From: an uncultured Myxococcales bacterium
GTDB lineage: Bacteria; Myxococcota_A; UBA9042; DTJE01
DNA length: 64,000 nucleotides
Reading direction: 5' to 3'
Assembly (NCBI GenBank): GCA_937975765.1
Contig: CALJUR010000120.1
Coordinates: 62,001 to 126,000, forward strand
The notes beneath the pieces are model-generated. The model ran no database searches, was not told the origin of the DNA, and was given only the letters and a program-made list of their open reading frames with translations. Both the position numbers and the translations under genes were made by a program. This document shows, one piece after another, positions 1-8,152 of the stretch (the first letter of the stretch is position 1; each line of letters opens with the position of its first letter).

Positions 1-255
1 GGCCTCCCGGCCTGGGACGACGGCAGCGGGCCCGGGCGGTCGGACGCGACGGCCCAGGCCGTCCGGCTGTGGCGGCTGGTGCCGGGCCGGTTCGACGGCC
101 CCGTCCGGAAGGCGCTGGATTTCCTGGCGGGCCTGCAGGCGCCGGAGGGGGGCCTGAGGTACGAGACCGGGTGCGACGACCTGCCGACCTGGGCGGCGTG
201 CTTCGCCGACCAGGCCGCGGCGCCGGGCGGGCCGGTCCCGGTGATCTGGACCTGA
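1..255 (+). CDS. C-terminal end of an alpha/alpha-toroid (prenyltransferase/squalene cyclase-like) protein, partial
   Basis: Frame 1 is open from the window edge to a TGA at 253-255, giving the last 84 residues of a protein whose start is outside. The residues include WDDGSGPGRSDATAQAVRLW followed by ALDFLAGLQ and TWAACFADQA. This helical-hairpin pattern with Gln/Trp-rich turns is typical of the repeats in terpene-cyclase/prenyltransferase alpha-alpha barrels and of related glycan-cluster proteins. The stop is 12 bases before the GT2 gene, so it probably heads or belongs to the same operon. The catalytic part is not visible, so the enzyme activity cannot be named. Confidence 0.6.
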   Translation, partial: GLPAWDDGSGPGRSDATAQAVRLWRLVPGRFDGPVRKALDFLAGLQAPEGGLRYETGCDDLPTWAACFADQAAAPGGPVPVIWT

Positions 256-267
256 AGCGGAGCGGCG

Positions 268-945
268 ATGGACCTGGACGTGATCATCCCGTGCCACGAC
301 GAGGCTGCGACCATCGGGGACGTCGTGCGCCGCTGCCGGCAGGCGCTGGCAGCCGTGCCGCACGGGGTGCTGGTGGTGGACGACGGGTCGTCGGACGGCA
401 CGGCGGAGGCGGCGGAGGCGGGCGGGGCGCGGGTGCTGCGCCTGTCGCCGAACCGGGGCAAGGGCGCGGCGCTGATGGCCGGCGTCCGGCAGACGCGGGC
501 GCCGCTGGTGCTGTTCCTGGACGGGGACGGCCAGGACGACCCGGCGGACCTGCCCCGGCTGCTTGCCGCCATGCGGCCCGGCGTGGACCTGGTGATCGGA
601 TCGCGGTTCCTGGGCACGCTGCACTGCGGGGCGATCCACCCGCTGAACCGGCGGGCGAACCTCGCATTCTCCCGCCTGATCTCGGTGCTGTTCGGCCGGC
701 GGATCACGGACAGCCAGGCGGGGGTGCGGCTGGTGCGCCGGGCCGCCCTGGAGGGCATCCCGGTCCGGGCGCGGGAGTACGACGTCGAGACCGAGGTGCT
801 GCTGAAGGGGCTGAAGGCGGGCTGGGGCGTGGTCGAGGTGCCCGTCTCGCGCCACCCGCGGCGCGCGTCGGCGACGGGCTTCCGGCGCGTGCGCCACGGC
901 AGCCTGATCCTGTGGACCATCCTGCGGGAGCGTTGGCGACGATGA
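268..945 (+). CDS. GT2-family glycosyltransferase (dolichyl-phosphate sugar transferase type)
   Basis: This 225-residue protein is a soluble family 2 (GT-A fold) glycosyltransferase. It begins MDLDVIIPCHDE, the usual first beta strand, followed by VVDDGSSDGT at about residues 35-44, RGKGAAL near 62-68 and the acidic metal/nucleotide motif LDGDGQDDP near 88. This is the layout of polyprenyl-phosphate mannose or glucose synthases, which move a sugar from a nucleotide to a lipid phosphate on the inner membrane. No membrane helix is present, so the transferase would act at the cytoplasmic face. The gene overlaps the carbamoyltransferase by ATGA at 942-945, so the two are translationally coupled. 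The donor sugar cannot be read from the sequence. Confidence 0.88.
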   Translation: MDLDVIIPCHDEAATIGDVVRRCRQALAAVPHGVLVVDDGSSDGTAEAAEAGGARVLRLSPNRGKGAALMAGVRQTRAPLVLFLDGDGQDDPADLPRLLAAMRPGVDLVIGSRFLGTLHCGAIHPLNRRANLAFSRLISVLFGRRITDSQAGVRLVRRAALEGIPVRAREYDVETEVLLKGLKAGWGVVEVPVSRHPRRASATGFRRVRHGSLILWTILRERWRR

Positions 946-2639
946 GCCGGGACGGCACGGACGGGGCCCGGGTCGTGCTGGGCCTGTGGGACGGGCACGA
1001 CGCGGGCGCGGCGCTGGTCGCGGACGGCCGGCTGGCGTTCGCGCTGTCCGAGGAGCGGCCGTCGCGGCGCAAGAGGTATTCCGGCTTCCCGACGCTGGCG
1101 CTGGCGCGGGCGCTGGAATGGGCCGGCGGGCATGGCCTGCGGGTGACCGACGTCGCCGTCGCCGGCGCGTCGGGTCGCGCCCCGCTGCGGCTGCTGGAAC
1201 CGTGGTACGCGGCCTCCGACCCGTTCCGCGACCCGCTGGACGTCGCCGGAACCGCCGCCCGGTCGTACGAGAACGGCGTCGCCCGGCTGCCGCTGGCCCG
1301 CGACGCGGAGCGCGCCGCCGGTCTCCTGGCCCTGCGCCTGCGCCTGCGCCCCCTGCTTCCCGGCCCGTTCCGGCTGCACGCGGTGTCGCACCACGACGCG
1401 CACGCCTTCTCGGCGCTGCTGGCGGCCCCTGCCCCGGGCGCCCGGGTCCTGACCTGGGACGCGTACGGCGAGGGGGTGGCTGCAACGTTGCGGGACGCCG
1501 CGACTCCGGACCGGGCCGACGCCGTGCTGCCGCCGCGCGCCGCGCTGGCCTTCCTCTACGGCGCGGTGACGCTGGCGCTGGGGTTCGCCGAGGGGGACGA
1601 GGGCAAGGTGATGGGGCTGGCCGCCCGCGGGGACCCCGACCGCCTGCGGGGCCGCTTCGACGTGCTGTTCGCGGCGGACCCGGCCTCGCCGTGGCTGCGC
1701 AGCCCGCTGTCGCGCCCCGCGGTGTCGCGGCTGGTCGAAGGGGCCTCCCGCGAGGACGTCGCGGCGGCACTGCAGCAGGCCGTCCAGTCCCGCCTGCTGG
1801 GCTGGCTGGCGGCGCGCCTGGGGCCGGCCCCTGCCCCGCGTCCCCTGCTGCTGGCCGGCGGCCTGTTCGCCAACATCCGGCTGAACCAGGTGCTGGCGCA
1901 GTCCCCCGGCGTCGAAGGCGTGGCGGTCTTCCCGGCGATGGGGGACGGCGGGCTGGCGGCCGGCGCCGCGAACGCCGCCTGGTGGCGGGCGTACGGCGCA
2001 TCGGCCGCGCCGATCGGGGACGCCTTCCTGGGCGTCGGGTTCGGGCCCGACGAGGTCCTCCGGGCCGTGCGGGATTCCGGGCTGCCCTGGCGCCGCGTGC
2101 CCGACCCCGCGCGGGCCGCGGCCGGTCGGCTGCGGCGCGGCGAGGTGGTGTGCCGGTTCGCGGGTCGCGACGAGTTCGGTCCCCGTGCGCTGGGCAACCG
2201 GTCGATCCTGTTCGACCCCACCGTTCCCGGCCTGCCGGCGCGCGTCAACGAGGCCCTGCGCCGCGACGACTTCATGCCGTTCGGCCCGGCCGTGCTGGCG
2301 GAGGCCGCGGACGAGGCATGGCGTCCGTTGCCCGGCACGGACCTGCGGACCATGACGGTGGCGGTGGACGCGACCTCCGCCTTCGCGCGGGACTGCCCTT
2401 CCGCCGTGCACCTCGACGGGACCTCGCGTCCCCAGGGGGTCGATGCCGGTTCGGCACCCGGCCTGCGCGACTGGATCCGCAGGTTCCACGAACTGGGCGG
2501 CCCGCCCGCCGTCATCAACACCAGTTTCAACCTGCACGGCCAGCCGATCGTGCACACGCCGGCGAACGCGCTGGACACCTTTCGGCGGGCCGGATTTCCC
2601 GCGCTGTACCTGGACGATCTGGAGGTGACGGCGCCGTGA
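942..2639 (+). CDS. Carbamoyltransferase of the NodU/CmcH/TobZ family
   Basis: This 565-residue protein transfers a carbamoyl group from carbamoyl phosphate (via carbamoyl-adenylate in studied relatives) to a hydroxyl of a sugar or natural product. The N-terminal Kae1-like domain carries SHHDAHA with H150, H151, D152 and H154, the metal/substrate histidines of the family. The C-terminal YrdC-like part has GPRALGNRSILFDP at about 412-425 and NTSFNLHGQPIV near 526. Full length is normal for the family. The ATG at 942 overlaps the GT2 stop, which supports this start over the upstream open frame. Its end overlaps the next gene as GTGA. Neighbouring sugar enzymes suggest that the acceptor is a glycan or glycolipid; that is inference. 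Confidence 0.92.
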   Translation: MSRDGTDGARVVLGLWDGHDAGAALVADGRLAFALSEERPSRRKRYSGFPTLALARALEWAGGHGLRVTDVAVAGASGRAPLRLLEPWYAASDPFRDPLDVAGTAARSYENGVARLPLARDAERAAGLLALRLRLRPLLPGPFRLHAVSHHDAHAFSALLAAPAPGARVLTWDAYGEGVAATLRDAATPDRADAVLPPRAALAFLYGAVTLALGFAEGDEGKVMGLAARGDPDRLRGRFDVLFAADPASPWLRSPLSRPAVSRLVEGASREDVAAALQQAVQSRLLGWLAARLGPAPAPRPLLLAGGLFANIRLNQVLAQSPGVEGVAVFPAMGDGGLAAGAANAAWWRAYGASAAPIGDAFLGVGFGPDEVLRAVRDSGLPWRRVPDPARAAAGRLRRGEVVCRFAGRDEFGPRALGNRSILFDPTVPGLPARVNEALRRDDFMPFGPAVLAEAADEAWRPLPGTDLRTMTVAVDATSAFARDCPSAVHLDGTSRPQGVDAGSAPGLRDWIRRFHELGGPPAVINTSFNLHGQPIVHTPANALDTFRRAGFPALYLDDLEVTAP

Positions 2640-3727
2640 GGTGGACGGACGGGCTGCGACTGGCTCCCTCGGTTGCCCGCAGCCGGCTGGGGGCCGGTTG
2701 GCCGTTCAAGCTGCTGCTGTCGCTGACCGATCGGTGCACCCACCGCTGCCGCCACTGCCGGGCGTGGACAAGGCGTCCCGGCGAGGAACTGTCGCCGGGC
2801 GAGGTCGGCGCGCTGCTGGATTCCGTGCCGGGCCTGCGCTGGCTGGACCTGACCGGCGGCGAGATCGTCGCCCGCCCGGACGCCGACGCGCTGGCCGACG
2901 CCATCGCGGCCCGTTCCGGCCGGCTGGTGTTCCTGCACTTCGCCACGAACGGCGACCAGCCGGGGAAGGTCGGGTCCTTCGCGCGGAGGCTGCGCGCGCC
3001 GGGCGGGCCGGGCCTGGTCGTCACCGTCAGCCTGGACGGCGACCGCGGGCTGCACGACCGCATCCGGGGACGCCGCGGCGCGTTCGACGCCGCGGTGCGG
3101 ACGGCGCGCGTGCTGGACGCGATCCCCGGCGTGGACGTCTACGTCGGCACCACCGTGACCCCGGACAACCTGGACGCACTGGAACGGACCCACGACGCGA
3201 TCCGCGAGGCCCTGCCCGGCCTGGTCCCCGGCCGCTGGCACGTGAACCTGATGAACCGCTCCCGGCACTTCTTCGGCAACCTGGACGTGCCGGCCCCGTC
3301 CCCGGACGAACTGCTGGGCGCCGTGGACCGCATCGCCACCCTCCGCGGCCGTCCCCGCGACGCCTTCGCCGTCGTCGAGCGCCTGTTCCTGCTGACGCTG
3401 CGCGGCTACCTTCAAGGCGGGCGTCCCCCGGCCCCCTGCCAGGCCCTGCGAGGGTCCGTCTTCGTCGGTCCCACCGGCGACGCGTACCCGTGCCACGTTC
3501 GGGACGCCTGCGTGGGCAACGTCCGGGAGACGGGCTGCGACCTGCCCCGGCTGTTGCGGGCGCCCCGCGCGGTGGCCGAGCGCGCCCGGATCCTCGGCGG
3601 GCCCTGTGCCGGCTGCTGGACCCCCTGCGAGGCGTATCCCTCGATGGTCGCCTCGCCGCTGGCGACCCTGGCCGCCGCCCTCCCGGCCTTTGCCCGCGCC
3701 TCTTCCCCGCGCCGGGTGCGGCCTTGA
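2636..3727 (+). CDS. Radical SAM protein with SPASM-like C-terminal cysteines
   Basis: This 363-residue radical SAM enzyme starts at a GTG that overlaps the previous stop (GTGA at 2636-2639). The [4Fe-4S] motif CTHRCRHC places ligands at C34, C38 and C41, and DLTGGE follows as the usual SAM-contact strand. The C-terminal third is cysteine-rich, with CQALRG, PCHVRDACVGN and CAGCWTPCEAY. This resembles a SPASM or twitch region that binds auxiliary iron-sulfur clusters, as in peptide- or sugar-modifying enzymes. Its position between a carbamoyltransferase and a UDP-GlcNAc epimerase points to modification of the same product. No small precursor peptide gene is visible beside it, so a RiPP role is not supported. 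Confidence 0.82.
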   Translation: MRWTDGLRLAPSVARSRLGAGWPFKLLLSLTDRCTHRCRHCRAWTRRPGEELSPGEVGALLDSVPGLRWLDLTGGEIVARPDADALADAIAARSGRLVFLHFATNGDQPGKVGSFARRLRAPGGPGLVVTVSLDGDRGLHDRIRGRRGAFDAAVRTARVLDAIPGVDVYVGTTVTPDNLDALERTHDAIREALPGLVPGRWHVNLMNRSRHFFGNLDVPAPSPDELLGAVDRIATLRGRPRDAFAVVERLFLLTLRGYLQGGRPPAPCQALRGSVFVGPTGDAYPCHVRDACVGNVRETGCDLPRLLRAPRAVAERARILGGPCAGCWTPCEAYPSMVASPLATLAAALPAFARASSPRRVRP

Positions 3728-3752
3728 CGGCCTCCGCCCGCCGGGATACACC
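3724..3752 (+). promoter_or_regulatory. Sigma-70-like promoter before wecB
   Basis: TTGACG (3724-3729) and TACACC (3747-3752) are separated by 17 bp. The -35 box uses the stop codon of the upstream radical SAM gene. Only 9 bases separate the -10 box from the wecB ATG, so transcription should start at or next to the start codon. Confidence 0.5.
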
Positions 3753-3761
3753 TGTCCCGGG

Positions 3762-4868
3762 ATGAATCTCGACGTCGTCTTCGGGACCCGGCCCGAGTGG
3801 CTGAAACTGGTCCCGGTCGTCCTGGCCATGCGGACCCGCGAAGGGGCGGCGAAGGTCCGCGTCGTGTTCACCGGCCAGCAGCCCGACCTGGTACGCCCGA
3901 TGATGCGGCGCTGGGGAATCGCGCCCGACGCGGACCTGGGGGACGTGCCCCGGGACCTGTCCCTGTCGGCCCGGCTGGCCCACATGCTGCGCGGCCTGGA
4001 CGACCTGTTCGCCGTCGCCCCGCCCGACCGGGTGCTGCTGCAGGGCGACACGCTGTCCACCTTCGCGGGGGCGCTGGCCGCCTACTACCGGGGGATCCCG
4101 TTCGACCACGTCGAGGCCGGCCTGCGGACCTTCGACTTCGGCAACCCCTTCCCCGAGGAGTTCCACCGGACCATCGTGGGCACGGCCGCGCGAATGCACT
4201 ATTGCCCCACGCCGCTGGCCCGCGAGAACCTGCTGCAGGAGGGCGTGCCGGCCGACCGGGTACGGGTGACCGGGAACACCTCGATGGACGCCCTGCGCCT
4301 GGCCCGATCGCTGCCGCCCTCCGACGGGACGGTGGCGGGCCTGCTGGACGCCGCCGACCGGGACACCTTCCTGGTCACGCTGCACCGCCGCGAGAACCTG
4401 CCGCTGCTGCAGGGGGAGATCCTGCCGGCGATGCGGGACCTGCTGGCGGCCCTGCCCGACCTGCGGCTGGCCTGGGTGCTGCGTCCCGGACCCGTGCACG
4501 AACCGGTGCGGCAGGCGTGGCGGGGCGAGCCGCGCGTGCGACTGCTGGAACCCCTGGACTTCGTGGACATCCTGCACGTGCTGGTGCGCGTCGGAGGGGT
4601 GTTCACCGACTCCGGCGGGCTGTCCGAGGAGTGCGCCGCGCTGGGCGTGCCGGCGCTGATCGTGCGGCAGGCGACCGAGCGGGTGGAGTCCCTGCAGTCC
4701 GGCAACGCCGCCCTGGTCGGCAACCTGCGCGAGTCGATCGTGCGTGAGTCCCTGGCCGTCCTGGGCAATCCCGCGTGGCTGCACCGGATGCAGCGGCCGG
4801 CCGCGATCTACGGCGACGGGCATGCGGCCGAGCGCATCGCGGACCACCTGTCGGAATGCCTACCATGA
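3762..4868 (+). CDS. wecB: UDP-N-acetylglucosamine 2-epimerase (non-hydrolysing)
   Basis: This 368-residue enzyme interconverts UDP-GlcNAc and UDP-ManNAc for surface polysaccharide synthesis. Family landmarks are FGTRPEWLKLVPVV at the N-terminus, QGDTLSTF, HVEAGLRTFD (H116, E118), PFPEEFHRT, VTGNTSMDAL, VTLHRREN and DSGGLSEECAALGVP, in the canonical order and at the usual length. The first loop reads GTRPEWLK where many members have GTRPEAIK. The ATG at 3762 was chosen because upstream codons belong to the previous gene and a promoter abuts it. There is no clear Shine-Dalgarno sequence, consistent with a leaderless mRNA. The end overlaps the next gene by ATGA. Confidence 0.93.
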   Translation: MNLDVVFGTRPEWLKLVPVVLAMRTREGAAKVRVVFTGQQPDLVRPMMRRWGIAPDADLGDVPRDLSLSARLAHMLRGLDDLFAVAPPDRVLLQGDTLSTFAGALAAYYRGIPFDHVEAGLRTFDFGNPFPEEFHRTIVGTAARMHYCPTPLARENLLQEGVPADRVRVTGNTSMDALRLARSLPPSDGTVAGLLDAADRDTFLVTLHRRENLPLLQGEILPAMRDLLAALPDLRLAWVLRPGPVHEPVRQAWRGEPRVRLLEPLDFVDILHVLVRVGGVFTDSGGLSEECAALGVPALIVRQATERVESLQSGNAALVGNLRESIVRESLAVLGNPAWLHRMQRPAAIYGDGHAAERIADHLSECLP

Positions 4869-6403
4869 CGGCGACCCCGCTGGACCCCGCTCCCCTCTCG
4901 CGCCGGCAGCGCTGGCTGCTGGGCCTCCTGGCGATCCTGGTGATGCTCTTCTCGGCCGCCCGCTTCGACGGCCCGGCCCGGGGGTACTGGGACACGTACA
5001 TCACCGTGCCCGCGATGTTCATGACGGGCCAGCCAGTGGACCTGCACCGCATCGACGGCACGCCCCGCTACGACGTCCGGCTGCAGGGCCGGGTGCCGGA
5101 CGACACCTACGATCCCCGCCCGGGCGGCTTCGGCATCGCCTCCGAGGACCAGCGCATCGGCACGGCCATCCTGTTCGCCGCGCCCTTCTCGCTGGGCAAC
5201 CTGGCCGCCTTCCGCTGGGGCTACGCGGCGACCTGGGGCGTGCTGTTCCTGTTCTCGTTCGCGGGGATGCGCCGGCTGGTCGGCGGCTTCTGGCTGCCCC
5301 TCGGGGGCGCCCTGCTGCTGGTCCTGAACCCCTTCTCGCTGATGCTGGACCGGCTGAACGGCAACCTGTTCGGGCTGGCGATCCTGGCCTTCCTGTGGGT
5401 GCTGCTGACCGAGCCTCGCCCCTGCTGGTGGCTGATCGGGCTGGTGTACGGGATCCTGGGAGGGATCCGGAACGAGGCCATCATCGTCGCGCCGATGCTG
5501 CTGGCGTTCCTGGTCCGCGACCGCCGGTCCTGGCGCCGCTTCCTGCCGGCCTTCGGGGCGTTCTTCGCGGCTGCACTCGCCGCGATCCTGCCGGTCCTGC
5601 TGTGGAACCGGTTCGCGTACGGCCAGATGATCATCCACCCGTCGCAGGTGTCGCACCTGGAGGGCTTCCGGCCGACCTTCCCGCACTCGTTCCTGGGCCT
5701 GGAGTTCCAGTTCAACGGCCTGCTGAACGTGCCGTTCCACGACACGCTGGTCCGCACGCCGCACTTCGCCTTCCCGACCTTCCTGCTGTGGCCGCTGATC
5801 ACGATCCTCGTGCTGGGGGTGCCGCTGGCCGCCCTGGGCGCGATCGGGGCGGTCGTGCTGGCGCGCCGGCGCCCGTTCGAGGGCGCGATGCTGGCCTTCT
5901 GGTACCTGGTGGTGTACGCGCTGTTCATGTTCCAGGAGAACTGGGAGGAGTTGAAGCAGACTTTCATGGCGCTGCACCTGTTCCCGCTGGCGGTCTTCGT
6001 GGCGGCGGGCGCGCGCTGGCTGGCGGACGGGTGGCAACGGCGGCGTTCGTGGTTCGCGTGGGGCGCGGCCTGCGCGGTGCTGGCCCTGGGCGTGCACCTG
6101 GCGGGCCGGCTGGACGTGCCGGTCGACGATCGCTGGTACGTCCGCTTCCCGCACGCGGCGCGCAACGACTCGGGCCTGGCCGAGCTGCCCGACGAGCGGC
6201 GGAAGGACTGGCACTTCTTCTACACCCGGGAGACCCCGGCGGAGGTGGCGCGCCAGAAGGAGCGCCTGGCCACGCCGTCGGCCTTCCCGGCGTCCTACCT
6301 GCCGTTCGTGGCCCCGCCGGGGGGCGTGCTGGACCGCATCGCCTCCGAGCCGTTCACCCGCACGCTGCGCACGCTGGCCGTCTGGAGCTACATCTATGAG
6401 TGA
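4865..6403 (+). CDS. Polytopic membrane protein, GT-C glycosyltransferase-like
   Basis: This 512-residue protein starts at the ATG at 4865 inside the wecB stop (ATGA); an ATG 9 bases upstream is also in frame. It has roughly ten hydrophobic helices (for example LLGLLAILVMLFSA and LITILVLGVPLAALGAIGAVVL) and a soluble C-terminal tail of about 100 residues. The first periplasmic loop carries acidic pairs (YWDTY, EDQRIGTA), a common feature of lipid-linked-sugar transferases of GT-C fold. A motif NWEELK near the last helices is shared with the larger membrane proteins at 16090 and 19742. The likely role is adding a sugar to a lipid-linked or surface acceptor at the inner membrane. The exact family is not certain. 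Confidence 0.6.
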   Translation: MTATPLDPAPLSRRQRWLLGLLAILVMLFSAARFDGPARGYWDTYITVPAMFMTGQPVDLHRIDGTPRYDVRLQGRVPDDTYDPRPGGFGIASEDQRIGTAILFAAPFSLGNLAAFRWGYAATWGVLFLFSFAGMRRLVGGFWLPLGGALLLVLNPFSLMLDRLNGNLFGLAILAFLWVLLTEPRPCWWLIGLVYGILGGIRNEAIIVAPMLLAFLVRDRRSWRRFLPAFGAFFAAALAAILPVLLWNRFAYGQMIIHPSQVSHLEGFRPTFPHSFLGLEFQFNGLLNVPFHDTLVRTPHFAFPTFLLWPLITILVLGVPLAALGAIGAVVLARRRPFEGAMLAFWYLVVYALFMFQENWEELKQTFMALHLFPLAVFVAAGARWLADGWQRRRSWFAWGAACAVLALGVHLAGRLDVPVDDRWYVRFPHAARNDSGLAELPDERRKDWHFFYTRETPAEVARQKERLATPSAFPASYLPFVAPPGGVLDRIASEPFTRTLRTLAVWSYIYE

Positions 6404-7193
6404 GGCCGAACCGCGCCCCCCCGCGTTCCCGGCCCTCGCCGTCACGATGATCCGCTGCTCGACGCTGCTGCTGGAGTGGGACGGGCTGCGGCTGCTGACC
6501 GACCCGTGGTTCGCAATGACGATGCGCGGGCTGCCGTGCTTCCGGCGCCCGGGGCGCGCGCCGGAGGACCTCCCTCCGCTGGACGGCGTGCTGCTGTCGC
6601 ACCTGCACGCGGACCACTTCGACCCGTCCGCGATGGCCCGGCTGCGGCCGGCCCCCGGCCGGGTGCTGGGACCGCCGGGGTCGAAGGCCGTGCCCGTGGT
6701 GCGGCGGCTGGCGACGCCGGTGGAGGAACTGGCCCCCTGGACGTCCGTGGTCATCGGCAGCGCGACGGTCTGGTCGGTGCCCGGCCCGCACACCCTGCCC
6801 GGCCCGGAGGAGGTGAACTTCGTCGTGGACGTGCCGGGGTGGGGACGGCTGTTCTTCGGCGGGGACGCACGCTTCGACGCCCTCGTGATGACCGAGGTCG
6901 CCCGGCGTTTCGCGCCAATCCGGCTGGCGCTGCTGCCGGTCGGGGGCACCCGCATCCTGGGCCGGCAGACCGTGATGGGGCCGCGCGAGGCGTGGCAGGC
7001 CGCGAGGCTGCTGGATGCGCGGACGGTCATCCCCATCCACGAGGGCGGGATCTGGATGAGCGTCCCGCCGCTGTCGCTGCACCCCGGCCGGGCCCGGCAC
7101 CTGGCGGACCTGGCCGGGCGGGACGGCGAGCCCGGCCGCATCGTCGTGCTGCCGGAGGGCCGGTGCGCGCACTTCGACGGCCGGCCGGTTTGA
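6396..7193 (+). CDS. Metallo-beta-lactamase-fold hydrolase
   Basis: This 265-residue MBL-fold protein has the dinuclear metal motif HLHADH with H69, H71, D73 and H74. GGDARFD follows for the bridging Asp and IPIHEG for the last His. The order resembles the NAPE-PLD/UlaG group of hydrolases acting on phosphodiesters or lactones. The start overlaps the previous gene by 8 bases, so it is the last member of the coupled run beginning at 268. The TGA stop is embedded in the -35 box of the next promoter. The substrate cannot be inferred beyond a link to the glycan genes. Confidence 0.85.
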   Translation: MSEAEPRPPAFPALAVTMIRCSTLLLEWDGLRLLTDPWFAMTMRGLPCFRRPGRAPEDLPPLDGVLLSHLHADHFDPSAMARLRPAPGRVLGPPGSKAVPVVRRLATPVEELAPWTSVVIGSATVWSVPGPHTLPGPEEVNFVVDVPGWGRLFFGGDARFDALVMTEVARRFAPIRLALLPVGGTRILGRQTVMGPREAWQAARLLDARTVIPIHEGGIWMSVPPLSLHPGRARHLADLAGRDGEPGRIVVLPEGRCAHFDGRPV

Positions 7194-7219
7194 CACGGTC
7201 CGGAGGCGGCCGGGATAAT
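7190..7219 (+). promoter_or_regulatory. Strong sigma-70-like promoter for the exported redox island
   Basis: A perfect TTGACA (7190-7195) and GATAAT (7214-7219) are separated by 18 bp. The -35 box covers the stop codon of the MBL gene. The next ATG is at 7244 with GGGAGG at 7234-7239 as ribosome site. Confidence 0.7.
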
Positions 7220-7243
7220 GTCCCGGCCCCGCCGGGAGGCGCG

Positions 7244-8152
7244 ATGCGCGCGTTCGCCGGATTCCTCGCCGCGCTGCTGCTGTCGTTGCCGGCCTGCCGG
7301 AAGGCGCTGCCGGAAGGACCGGTCCCCGCGGACTCGCCGCTGGCCCTCGCGCTGCGGCTGCCGGTGGGCCAGCCCGTCGAGCCCGACGGCCCGCCGACCC
7401 GGGCGATCCCCGCCGGGATCGCCGAGCGGGGGCCGCTGGTGGACGCGCTGAAGGCCGCCTCCCCGCGGGATGTCGCGTGCCAGGCCTACGAGGGGCGGGC
7501 GCTGGCGATCGTCCGGATCCAGGCCTGCGTCTTCGAATTCGACGGTCCCGAGGCTGCCTGCGGGGTCGCGGATGCCTTCCCGGAAGGGCGCCGGGTGGTC
7601 GTCGGACCCGAGGCCCGCGTCGAGGGCGGCGAGATCCGCTTCGCGCAGGGTTCCCGCTTCGTCGTGGCCCGCACCCGGGCGTCCCCTTCCGAGGCCTGGC
7701 CGTCCCTGCTGTACTTCGGCCACGGCGTCGCGAGGCAGTTGCAGGAAGCGGGCGGCGGCGATTTCGCCGTGCGGTTCCCCGCCCGGGACCGGCTGGACGA
7801 ACGGCCTTCCTTCCTGCCGGTCGCGGCCTTCGGGCTGGAGGGGGTCGACGTGGCGTGGAGGCAGCGCTACCGCGTGGACGGGCACGACATGGACGGCTTC
7901 TACGTGTTCCACGGGTCGGCCGACGAGGCACGCGAGACCTTCGCGCGCTACCTTCATGCCTTCCGGATGCTGGGGGGCGACGACGTGCCGGACGCCGAGG
8001 ACTGCGGGGTCCGGGTGGCGTTCGACGCCGCCTTCGCCGCCTTCGTCCAGGGGCACGTCTTCGGCGGCGTCCACATGGCCGACGACGCCGAGGCCGCCCG
8101 GCGCCTGTGCCGGGAATTGCGCGAGTTCGCGGCAGGAGGGGGGGGCGGATGA
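7244..8152 (+). CDS. Lipoprotein of unknown function (possible relative of the 9394 protein)
   Basis: This 302-residue protein begins MRAFAGFLAALLLSLPAC, a signal peptide with a lipobox and the acylated cysteine at residue 18. A mature globular domain with no membrane helix follows. The stretches AYEGRALAIVRIQACVFEF and RVVVGPEARVEGGEIRF echo the arrangement in the protein encoded at 9394-10359, so the two may be distant paralogs. A strong promoter and GGGAGG site precede the ATG. The gene overlaps the Tat-exported reductase by ATGA at 8149-8152. I do not recognise a biochemical function; periplasmic or outer-membrane location is expected. Confidence 0.7.
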   Translation: MRAFAGFLAALLLSLPACRKALPEGPVPADSPLALALRLPVGQPVEPDGPPTRAIPAGIAERGPLVDALKAASPRDVACQAYEGRALAIVRIQACVFEFDGPEAACGVADAFPEGRRVVVGPEARVEGGEIRFAQGSRFVVARTRASPSEAWPSLLYFGHGVARQLQEAGGGDFAVRFPARDRLDERPSFLPVAAFGLEGVDVAWRQRYRVDGHDMDGFYVFHGSADEARETFARYLHAFRMLGGDDVPDAEDCGVRVAFDAAFAAFVQGHVFGGVHMADDAEAARRLCRELREFAAGGGGG

